Assembly: GCF_029893805.1 (NCBI RefSeq) | Contig: NZ_JARXYP010000002.1 | Coordinates: 3,100,001-3,164,000, forward strand | Direction of reading: 5' to 3' | Length of the DNA: 64,000 nucleotides | Source: Streptomyces sp. SAI-135 | Lineage (GTDB): Bacteria; Actinomycetota; Actinomycetes; Streptomycetales; Streptomycetaceae | In this document: piece by piece, positions 24,557-31,695 of the stretch | How the letters are laid out: each line of letters opens with the position of its first letter | How positions within the stretch are numbered: the first letter of the stretch is position 1 | The notes under the pieces: model-generated | The model's input: the letters and a program-made list of their open reading frames with translations, nothing else | Database searches by the model: none | What the model was told of the DNA's origin: nothing | Translations under genes and position numbers: made by a program

Positions 24557-25105
24557 GTGACGAGCGGAACCGCGACGACCCGACAGGCCGGAACCTCTTC
24601 CGCCGTGACCGCACCGGCTCTCACCTCCGTCACCCGGATCGGGGTGACCGGGCACCGCCGCATCCCGGGCCCGCTCCTGCCGGGCGTGCGGGCGGAGATG
24701 CGCAGACATCTCGGCGCCGGCACCCTGGAGGCCCTCACCTGTCTCGCTGCCGGCGCCGACCAGCTGTTCGCGGACATCGCCCTGGACAACGGTGTCCCGG
24801 TGACGGCGGTGATCCCGGGCATGGACTACGAGGCCCACCTCGACGACGACGCCGCGCGCGCCGGGTACCGCAGGCTGCTGCGCGCCTGTGCGCGCCGTGT
24901 CCAGCTGCCGCGGGAGGCGACGCACGAGGAGGCGTACCTGGCGGCGGGCCGCTGGATCGTCGACCACTGCGACCGGCTGATCGCCGTGTGGGACGGCCGG
25001 CCGGCCCGGGGCCTCGGGGGCACCGGTGACGTGGTGGCTCACGCACGCAGGACGGGGGTCCCGGTGACCGTCCTGTGGGACCCGGACGTGCGCCGCGAAC
25101 CCTGA
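24557..25105 (+). CDS. SLOG-like (Rossmann/DprA-LOG-like) nucleotide-binding protein
   Basis: A 182-residue protein with a single Rossmann-like domain: IGVTGHRRIPGPLLPGVRAE, then LTCLAAGADQLFADIALDNG, VTAVIPGMDYEAHL and CDRLIAVWDGRPARGLGGTGD. The order GxTGHR, LAAGAD, VIPxxDY, WDGxPxxGxGGT is that of SLOG-type nucleotide-binding proteins described in nucleotide-signalling conflict systems. The GTG at 24557 has GGGAGG 7 nt upstream; the longer reading from 24488 lacks support. It converges with the SLATT gene, 21 bp apart. SLOG proteins are proposed to make or sense a nucleotide that gates a SLATT effector. Confidence 0.75.
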   Translation: MTSGTATTRQAGTSSAVTAPALTSVTRIGVTGHRRIPGPLLPGVRAEMRRHLGAGTLEALTCLAAGADQLFADIALDNGVPVTAVIPGMDYEAHLDDDAARAGYRRLLRACARRVQLPREATHEEAYLAAGRWIVDHCDRLIAVWDGRPARGLGGTGDVVAHARRTGVPVTVLWDPDVRREP

Positions 25106-25126
25106 CGCACGGCTCCTGACGGTCTG

Positions 25127-26041
25127 TCAGCCACCGAACCGGCCCAGCCAGTCCGAGTGCTGCGGCGACACCAGCCGCTCCGCCTCCGCCACCGCGAGGG
25201 CCCACCGGTCCTCGGTCACGGTCGTGCTCATCTCGACCCGCAGGGTCTCCAGGTCCTGCTCGACGAGCGAGTGCGCGTAGGTCAGCGGCCGGTGCCTGCG
25301 CACCTCCTGCCAGGCCACGCCGGCCGCCGCGGACGCGCTGAGCACTCCGGTCAGGTCCCAGCCGCCGAGCATCCCGGCCGCCCTGAGCACGGCGGCGAGC
25401 AGCGCCAGCAGGGTCAGTACGGCGGTCACCGACGACCACTGCACGGAGGCGCGGTGGGCCTGCGCGGCGCGCCGCCGGTACCAGGCGTGCTGCTCCAGTA
25501 ATCGCTCCCGCAGATAGACGTCCCGCCGCACCGGGAAGGGCTTCGCCCGCACCTGCCGCATCACCGCGGTGATCTGACCCTCGCCGCGGGTGTGGGTGCC
25601 GTTCCTGGAGTCCTCCCAGCCCACCTTGCGCATCTCCCTGAGCCGTTCCTCGACGCGCTCGGCGAACAGCGCGTCGGCGTTGGCGACTTGGGAGTGGAAG
25701 ATGCCCCCGTGCACCATGTACTGCCACGCCAGGGACTTCAGCATCTCGGCGACGGCCCGATGGGCCTGCCAGCGTGCGCGGGCCCTGCGGCGCGTGGTGC
25801 GCAGACCGATGCCGATGGTCAGGGCGTACAGCAGCGCGGCCAGGACCGCCGGGACATGACTGTCCAGGCGTTCGGCCAGCATGGCGGAGGTCGTGGCGGC
25901 CAGCAGGACGACCAACTGGGCCCGGACGGCACGGAACGATTCACTCTGATGGGTGATCGCCAGTTGATCGTTAACACGGAAGAGCGGAGGGAGGTCGTCG
26001 TCGTTCCAAGTGACTCCCGGCCCCGGAATACCGACCCTCAT
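25127..26041 (-). CDS. SLATT-domain (DUF4231-like) membrane protein
   Basis: A 304-residue protein with two hydrophobic helical pairs: residues about 40-80 (QLVVLLAATTSAMLAE, VPAVLAALLYALTIGIGL) and about 203-248 (VTAVLTLLALLAAVLR, GVLSASAAAGVAWQ). A long charged helical region lies between (AVAEMLKSLAWQYMVHGG, VEERLREMRKVGWED, VRRDVYLRERLLEQHAWYRR). This is the layout of SLATT proteins, two-TM modules predicted to form pores in response to nucleotide signals in bacterial conflict systems. The partner would be the convergent SLOG gene. The upstream face borders the fxsA precursor gene, 204 bp away and divergent. Confidence 0.8.
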   Translation of the reverse strand: MRVGIPGPGVTWNDDDLPPLFRVNDQLAITHQSESFRAVRAQLVVLLAATTSAMLAERLDSHVPAVLAALLYALTIGIGLRTTRRRARARWQAHRAVAEMLKSLAWQYMVHGGIFHSQVANADALFAERVEERLREMRKVGWEDSRNGTHTRGEGQITAVMRQVRAKPFPVRRDVYLRERLLEQHAWYRRRAAQAHRASVQWSSVTAVLTLLALLAAVLRAAGMLGGWDLTGVLSASAAAGVAWQEVRRHRPLTYAHSLVEQDLETLRVEMSTTVTEDRWALAVAEAERLVSPQHSDWLGRFGG

Positions 26042-26245
26042 GGCCCACCCCCGACATCAGGCTCCCCCGGACATCCGAGTATGGGCGCGTACGCCTCCCC
26101 CAGCCATGCTCCGGAGCCCTCCGGCTGAGGTATCGTCCGCCTAAAACCGGGTTGTCTCTGTCTCATGGTTCGAATTCCGACACCGGGCCTCTGGTCTCCT
26201 TGGGCCGGGGACACGCCGGTCCCCACGGAAGGAGACATCAGACAG

Positions 26246-26410
26246 ATGAAGGCTCAGACGGTCACGGAACGCGCGACGGCCGCCGGTTCCGCCCCCCAGG
26301 GGCAGCACACCCCGCTGGGTGCGATCGACTCCACTGCCACGACGAAGGCCGCTGACCGGGTCACGGGTGGTCCGGGACGGCGTCCCACGACCTTCGACTC
26401 GGCGCTGTAG
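26246..26410 (+). CDS. fxsA: FxsA: FxSxx-COOH RiPP precursor peptide
   Basis: A 54-residue peptide, MKAQTVTERA to the C-terminus TTFDSAL. The final five residues FDSAL fit the FxSxx-COOH signature exactly. The PLGAIDST segment (about 23-30) is a plausible leader recognition region. It is preceded by GGAAGGAGA 11 nt upstream and followed by the cognate radical SAM gene. By analogy with three-residue cyclophane-forming rSAM systems, a crosslink from Phe50 to a nearby residue such as Ser52 is expected (inference). There is no obvious protease or exporter gene, so the peptide may act inside the cell. Confidence 0.9.
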   Translation: MKAQTVTERATAAGSAPQGQHTPLGAIDSTATTKAADRVTGGPGRRPTTFDSAL

Positions 26411-26482
26411 GGCGCACATCCGGCCGCGACCGCGCCCGCCGTTCACCACGGCGTGCGCGGTCGATCCGCCGGAGTACGGTCC

Positions 26483-26509
26483 GATACCACAACACAGGTG
26501 TGCGGTATC
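26483..26509 (+). promoter_or_regulatory. Stem-loop between fxsA and fxsB
   Basis: GATACC (26483-26488) pairs with GGTATC (26504-26509), with an inner ACAC/GTGT helix separated by a small internal loop. It lies in the 154-bp gap between the precursor and maturase genes. It could act as an attenuator or processing barrier giving more fxsA than fxsB mRNA, or as an operator for a separate fxsB promoter. Confidence 0.45.
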
Positions 26510-26564
26510 CCAATTGGCCGATACAGGCCGTGCGGGGGTGACGGCGCGCGGTAGCGTGTGCTAA

Positions 26565-28754
26565 GTGACCGTTTCCTCGGGGGACCACCCACTCCAGCAA
26601 CTCGTCCTGAAGATCCACAGTCGCTGTGATCTGGCGTGCGACCACTGCTATGTGTACGAGCACGCGGACAAGAGCTGGAAGACCCGCCCGGTCGTGATCG
26701 GCCAGGACACGGTCCGCCGGACCGCGGCCCGGTTCGCCACGTACGCGCGCGAGCACGACCTGGCCTCCGTCACCGTCATCCTGCACGGTGGGGAGCCCCT
26801 GCTGGCCGGTCCCGCCCGACTGCGCGCCATCTGCGCCGAGTTCAGCTCCGCGCTGGCCGGGATCGCCGAGCTGGAGCTGAAGATCCACACCAACGGCGTG
26901 CAGCTGAGCCGCCGTCACCTGGACGTCTTCCGGGAGTACGGCGTCCTCGTGAGCGTCTCGCTCGACGGCGACCAGGCCGCCAACGACCGGCACCGCCTCG
27001 ACCGCAGGTACCGGAGCAGCTATCACCGCGTCCTGCGCGCGATCGACCTGCTGCGCACCGAGGAGTACCGGCACCTGTTCGGCGGACTGCTCTGCACGGT
27101 GGACGTGGCGAACGACCCCGTCGCCGTGCACGACAGCCTGTCGGCCCTCGAACCGCCCCGGATCGACTACCTGCTGCCCCACTCCACCTGGGACACCCCG
27201 CCGCCGCGCGGCTCCTCCGGTTCGGCGACGCCGTACGCCGACTGGCTGCTCGCCGTGTTCGACCGCTGGACGGAACAGGGCCGCAAGGTGCGGGTGCGGA
27301 CCTTCGACTCGGTGCTCAGCACCCTGCGGGGCGGCCCCAGCCTGACCGAGGCGATGGGGCTGGCCCCCTCCGACCTGGCGGTCGTGGAGACGGACGGCTC
27401 CTTCGAGCAGGTGGACTCGCTCAAGACGGCCTACGACGGTGCACCCGCCACGGGATACCACGTCGACGAGCACACCTTCGAGCAGGTGGCCCGGCATCCC
27501 GGCGTCCAGGCGCGGCAGCGCGGCCTGCTCGGGCTCTCGGAGACCTGTCGGGCGTGCCCGGTGGTCGAGTCCTGCGGTGGCGGCCTCTACGCCCACCGCT
27601 ACAGCAGCGAACGCGAGTTCGACAACCCCTCGGTGTTCTGCGCCGATCTGCGCGCCCTCGTCGACGGGATCGCCGAACGGATCACCGACCGCGCCCTCTC
27701 ACCGGCGGTCCTCGACCCGGAAGCCCTGCGGTTCGCCCGCCAGGAGCTGGACCGGGCGCTCCTCGCCTACGCCAACAAGCGGCTGGCCGGGCACCCCGAC
27801 TGGGACGCGACCTGGCCGGCCCTGCTCCGGCTGGACGCGGACCGGAGCACCGCGGAGCACCTCAACCGGGTGCTGTCCCACCCCTACCTGCGGGCCGCCC
27901 TGCGTCATGCCGAGGCGGCCCACATCACCTCCGCCCGCTTCGCCCGGGTCGCCGTGGCGGCGGCCGTCCACGCGCACGCCCCGCTGCGGCTGGCCTGGGA
28001 GCAACCGGACCGGGAGCTGCACCTGCCGACCCTCGGCACCCTGACCCTGCCCGCGCCGGGGCGGGTGGAGGCGGTCGTGAGCGCGCGGGGTCTCGACGTC
28101 CGCACCGCCGACGGGACGTGCCTGTCCGCGGGCGACCAACCCAGCGCCACCTGGCGGCCGTTGACAGTGCTGAAGGTGGCGGCAGCCGAGCCGCTTCTCA
28201 TCGACGACGCGGACCCCCGCCGTGCCGTCTATCCGGCCCCCGTCACCGACCCGCTGGACCCTGCCGGGCTCAGCGCGTTCCGCGAGCGGCTGCGGACCGC
28301 CTACGAGCTGCGGGCGGAGCAGGGGGCGGGGACGGACGACGACCGCAACGCCCTGCGGGTCGACGCCGTCACCCCGCTCGTCGCCGGGGCCGGGGTGCGG
28401 CTCGCCGGCGACGGCCTGGGCGGGCTGGGCGTGGCCGTCGACTTCGAACCCGCCGCCTTCGTCAGGGAGTTGCCCCGTCTGGGGCGCCGGGCCCGGCTGG
28501 CCGCCCTGCGCGCGACGACCGATCTGCATGTGCCGGGCAACCAGGCCGGCCGGCTGCTCACGGAGGCCGTCGAGGGACTGGGCGACGTGGCGTACTGGGG
28601 CCGTGAGACTCCGCAGGGCCTCCAGGCCCTGGCCCGGGCCGGCCACGCCCTGACCTCACTGTCCGAACTCCCCGGCCGCGACCTCACCGAGAGCGGCGAG
28701 GTACTGGCCGGGGAGCTGCGTGCGGAGTGGGCGACGATCGCGGAGCGGCCGTGA
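26565..28754 (+). CDS. fxsB: FxsB: radical SAM/SPASM cyclophane-forming maturase
   Basis: A 729-residue enzyme. The radical SAM cluster motif is CDLACDHCY (Cys21, Cys25, Cys28), with the SAM-binding ILHGGEPLLAG. SPASM-type cysteines occur at about 328, 331, 337 and 359 (CRACPVVESCGGGLY, then FCADL), binding an auxiliary Fe-S cluster. The C-terminal 350 residues are the degenerate metallohydrolase-like extension typical of FxsB (AEHLNRVLSHPYLRAALRHA). It would install a C-C crosslink on FxsA. The GTG at 26565 has no strong ribosome-binding site, which may keep it low. Its stop overlaps the GTG of the acetyltransferase gene. Confidence 0.92.
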   Translation: MTVSSGDHPLQQLVLKIHSRCDLACDHCYVYEHADKSWKTRPVVIGQDTVRRTAARFATYAREHDLASVTVILHGGEPLLAGPARLRAICAEFSSALAGIAELELKIHTNGVQLSRRHLDVFREYGVLVSVSLDGDQAANDRHRLDRRYRSSYHRVLRAIDLLRTEEYRHLFGGLLCTVDVANDPVAVHDSLSALEPPRIDYLLPHSTWDTPPPRGSSGSATPYADWLLAVFDRWTEQGRKVRVRTFDSVLSTLRGGPSLTEAMGLAPSDLAVVETDGSFEQVDSLKTAYDGAPATGYHVDEHTFEQVARHPGVQARQRGLLGLSETCRACPVVESCGGGLYAHRYSSEREFDNPSVFCADLRALVDGIAERITDRALSPAVLDPEALRFARQELDRALLAYANKRLAGHPDWDATWPALLRLDADRSTAEHLNRVLSHPYLRAALRHAEAAHITSARFARVAVAAAVHAHAPLRLAWEQPDRELHLPTLGTLTLPAPGRVEAVVSARGLDVRTADGTCLSAGDQPSATWRPLTVLKVAAAEPLLIDDADPRRAVYPAPVTDPLDPAGLSAFRERLRTAYELRAEQGAGTDDDRNALRVDAVTPLVAGAGVRLAGDGLGGLGVAVDFEPAAFVRELPRLGRRARLAALRATTDLHVPGNQAGRLLTEAVEGLGDVAYWGRETPQGLQALARAGHALTSLSELPGRDLTESGEVLAGELRAEWATIAERP

Positions 28755-30277
28755 CGAAGCCGGCGGCCACGACCACCTCGACCGACCCGCCGCGCCACCG
28801 ACTCCCCGACGGCCACCCCGGGCCCCCGACCTGGTCAGACACCGACCACCCGGCCACCGGCCGCGCCGACGCCCCTCCCTCGGCACCGGACACCTGCCGC
28901 CCCGACGCGCGCCCCTCCGCACTGCCCCCAGGCCGCCCAGACACCCAGCTGTCCGGCCCACACCCCAGGCGCCTCGGCTCCCTCCCGACCGCCCGGCCGA
29001 GCGGCCAGCAACTGACCGCCGAACAGCCCGAGTTACCCCTGCGCCCCGACAACCGCCCCTCCCCACCACCCACCAGGCACCCCGACACCCGGCCATCCGG
29101 CCCACACCCCGGGCGCCGCGACCCCTTCCCGCCCGACCCGCCGGGCGGCGAGCAACTGACCGCCGAACCGGCCGAGTTACCCCTGCGCCCCGACACCCGC
29201 CCCTCGGCACCGCACACCGGCCACCCCGACACACGCCCCTCCCCACCACCCACCATGCACCCCGACACCCGGCCACCTGACCCACACCCCGGGCGCCGCG
29301 GCCCCTTCCCGCCCGACCCGCCGGGCGGCGAGCAACTTACCGCCGAACCGGCCGAGTTACCCCTGCGCCCCGACACCCGCCCCTCGGCACCGCACACCGG
29401 CCACCCCGACACACGCCCCTCCCCACCACCCACCATGCACCCCGACACCCGGCCATCCGGCCCACACCCCGGGCGCCGCGACCCCTTCCCGCCCGACCCC
29501 CCGGGCGACGAGCAACTGGGCGCTCTCCTGGCCGGGTTACCCCTGCGCCCCGAAGCCCCCCTCATGGTCCACGCCTCCCTGAGCGGCACCCGCCTCTCCC
29601 CCACCCAGGTCCGCGACGCGCTGCTCGACGCGCTCGGTCCCCGTGGCACGCTCGTCGTGCCCGCCTTCACGCCCGAGAACTCGGACAGCTCCCGCGCCCA
29701 CCGGGCCCTCGTCGCGCACCTGAGCGCCGAGGAGGCCGAGGAGTTCCGTGCGTCGATGCTCCCCTTCGAGCCGGACGCCACTCCCTGCCCCTCGATGGGC
29801 GCGCTGGCCGAATGTGTGCGGAGCACTCCGGGAGCCGTGCGCAGCGCCCACCCGCAGACCTCGCTGGCCGCGATCGGCCCCCGGGCGGGCGAGTTGCTCG
29901 CCGGGCACGACCCGCAATGCCACCTCGGCGAGCGCTCGCCCCTCGCCAAGCTGTACGACGCCGATGCCCAAGTGCTGTTGCTCCGGGTGGGGTTCGAGGT
30001 GTGCAGCGCCTTCCACCTCGCCGAGTACCGCATGACCCCGCGACCACCCCTGCGGGAGTACCGCTGCGTGCTGGGCGACAAGGGGAACTGGGTCACCTAC
30101 CAGGACCTGACCTTGGACGACGGTGACTTCGCGGAGGCCGGCGCACGGCTTCCGGATGAACTCCTCGTGCGGCGGGAATGGTCCGGAAGACCGGTCACGC
30201 TGTTCGGAATGCGGGCCGCCGTCGACGACGTACGCGATCAACTGTCCAGATCTCGTCTCCGGAATGACGTGAAATAA
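28751..30277 (+). CDS. AAC(3)-family N-acetyltransferase with an expanded N-terminal tandem repeat
   Basis: A 508-residue protein. Residues about 265-505 are an antibiotic N-acetyltransferase (AAC(3)) domain: LMVHASLSGTRLSPTQVRDA, GTLVVPAFTPENSD, SAHPQTSLAAIG, HLGERSPLAKLYDADAQVLL and SAFHLAEYRMTPRPP. Normal AAC(3) proteins have about 30 residues before the LMVHASL segment. Here there are about 250, made of a Pro-rich 60-residue repeat. Each copy ends ELPLRP like the native LPLRPEAPLMVHAS. Four in-frame TTA codons (29033, 29177, 29357, 29537) occur in the repeats. In FxsABC loci this enzyme may acetylate the peptide or a partner rather than an antibiotic (inference). Start coupled to fxsB by GTGA; ATG 29435 is an alternative. 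Confidence 0.85.
   Translation: MTKPAATTTSTDPPRHRLPDGHPGPPTWSDTDHPATGRADAPPSAPDTCRPDARPSALPPGRPDTQLSGPHPRRLGSLPTARPSGQQLTAEQPELPLRPDNRPSPPPTRHPDTRPSGPHPGRRDPFPPDPPGGEQLTAEPAELPLRPDTRPSAPHTGHPDTRPSPPPTMHPDTRPPDPHPGRRGPFPPDPPGGEQLTAEPAELPLRPDTRPSAPHTGHPDTRPSPPPTMHPDTRPSGPHPGRRDPFPPDPPGDEQLGALLAGLPLRPEAPLMVHASLSGTRLSPTQVRDALLDALGPRGTLVVPAFTPENSDSSRAHRALVAHLSAEEAEEFRASMLPFEPDATPCPSMGALAECVRSTPGAVRSAHPQTSLAAIGPRAGELLAGHDPQCHLGERSPLAKLYDADAQVLLLRVGFEVCSAFHLAEYRMTPRPPLREYRCVLGDKGNWVTYQDLTLDDGDFAEAGARLPDELLVRREWSGRPVTLFGMRAAVDDVRDQLSRSRLRNDVK
29017..29553. repeat. 180-bp tandem repeats inside the acetyltransferase gene
   Basis: Units at 29161-29340 and 29341-29520 are nearly identical over exactly 180 bp (60 codons). 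A shortened 144-bp copy lies at 29017-29160, and the start of a diverged copy at 29521-29553 leads into the enzyme domain. All preserve the reading frame. Near-identity implies recent duplication, so copy number may vary between strains. Confidence 0.9.
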
Positions 30278-30363
30278 GCGATCCGCCGGGCCTCCTGGTC
30301 AGGCACATTGTTCTTCCGGTTCCAGGTGGCTCCGGCTACGGGGTCATCGACGCGCAGGGGGGC

Positions 30364-31695
30364 GTGTTGGACACACCTGACGGGGAGTGGGGGCAGGCCT
30401 CGGCCGAGGGGCAGCCCTATTTCTTCCTCAGCTACGCCCACACCCCGCCGTGGGGATCGGGCGGCGGCGACCCCGACCACTGGGTGCACCAGCTCTACCG
30501 GGACCTGTGCAACCACATCATGGCGCTGACCGACCTGCCCGCCGGTGCCGAAGTCGGCTTCATTGACCGGGAGATGGGCTCCGGCGACGGCTGGCCGCGC
30601 AAGCTCAGCGAGAACCTCGCCCGCTGCCGCGTCTTCGTACCGCTGCTGTCACCGCGCTACTTCACCAGCGAGATGTGCGGCCGGGAACTGTACGCGTTCA
30701 ACGAACGCCTCCTGCACGCCAAGGCTGCCGGCGGACGCGAGGTGTCCGCCATCGTCCCGGCCCTGTGGACGCGCGTCGACTTCCAGCAACTGCCGGACTC
30801 CATACGCCACATCCACCTGGACCGCACGACCTTCGGCGACCGTTACGCCACCAACGGCTTCTACGGGCTCATCAAACTCAGCCGACTGCGCGACGAGTAC
30901 GAGGAGACCGTCCTCACCCTCGCCCAGCGCATCGTCCAGGTGGCCGAGGAGTCACCGCTGCCGCCCGGCCGGCTGCGCGACTACGAGTCCACGCCGAGCG
31001 CGTTCCGGCCGCGCGGCGAGGAACCCCGGCACATCCATCTGACGGTGGCCGCGCCCACCCTCGACAGCGTGCCCGAGGACCGGGACCCGCGCCCGTACGG
31101 CGAGGACCCGCTGGACTGGAACCCGTACCACTCCGAGTCGACGCGCCCGCTGCCCGCGCTGGCGGAGGAACTGATCCGCTCGCTGGACTACCGGCCCACG
31201 GTCTCCTCCTTCGACGACGAGGACACCGAGGGCCCGCACTCCGCCGGCGCCGACGAGGAGGGCGGCAAGACGGGCCGCCCGCGCATCCTGCTCGTGGACC
31301 GGTGGACGCTGACGGACGAGGAACGGCGGCGCAGGCTGAAGGCGTTCGACGCGCAGGCCCAGCCGTGGGTGAGCGCGGTCGTCCCCTGGAACCGCGCCGA
31401 CCTCCAGTGCCACGGCGACGAGGGCCAGCGCCTGACCATGGAGTTCGAGCGCACCCTGCCCCTGCTGCTGGAACGCGGCAGGCGCACCGACTGCCGTACC
31501 GCGGTCAACGGCGTCCCCACGCTCAAGGCGTTCACCGACGTGCTGCCCGCCGTCGTGGCGCACACCACCCGGCAGTACCTGAAACACGCGGAGGCCCATC
31601 CGCCGCCGGGTCCGCACGTGCCCAGGCCCCGTCTGCTGGGCCCCATCCAGCCGCCGTACCCGGAAGGCGGACCCGACCACGGAGGAGAAGCATGA
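30364..31695 (+). CDS. fxsC: FxsC: TIR-like protein
   Basis: A 443-residue protein. The N-terminal 200 residues are a TIR-like domain: PYFFLSYAHTPPW (box 1), VGFIDREMGSGDGW, CRVFVPLLSPRYFTSEMCGR and ELYAF, where Glu108 sits at the position of the catalytic Glu of NADase TIRs. The C-terminal half (PRILLVDRWTLTDEERRRRL, QPWVSAVVPWNRADLQC) is the FxsC-specific domain found only in these loci. The GTG at 30364 follows GGGGGG closely. Its stop overlaps the ATG of the NB-ARC gene. TIR domains often signal through or destroy NAD, which would place the FxsABC system among immunity-type systems (inference). Confidence 0.88.
   Translation: MLDTPDGEWGQASAEGQPYFFLSYAHTPPWGSGGGDPDHWVHQLYRDLCNHIMALTDLPAGAEVGFIDREMGSGDGWPRKLSENLARCRVFVPLLSPRYFTSEMCGRELYAFNERLLHAKAAGGREVSAIVPALWTRVDFQQLPDSIRHIHLDRTTFGDRYATNGFYGLIKLSRLRDEYEETVLTLAQRIVQVAEESPLPPGRLRDYESTPSAFRPRGEEPRHIHLTVAAPTLDSVPEDRDPRPYGEDPLDWNPYHSESTRPLPALAEELIRSLDYRPTVSSFDDEDTEGPHSAGADEEGGKTGRPRILLVDRWTLTDEERRRRLKAFDAQAQPWVSAVVPWNRADLQCHGDEGQRLTMEFERTLPLLLERGRRTDCRTAVNGVPTLKAFTDVLPAVVAHTTRQYLKHAEAHPPPGPHVPRPRLLGPIQPPYPEGGPDHGGEA

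Noticed and set aside
29017-29553. CRISPR array
   Set aside because: Units are contiguous 180-bp coding duplications without spacers; no cas genes in the window.
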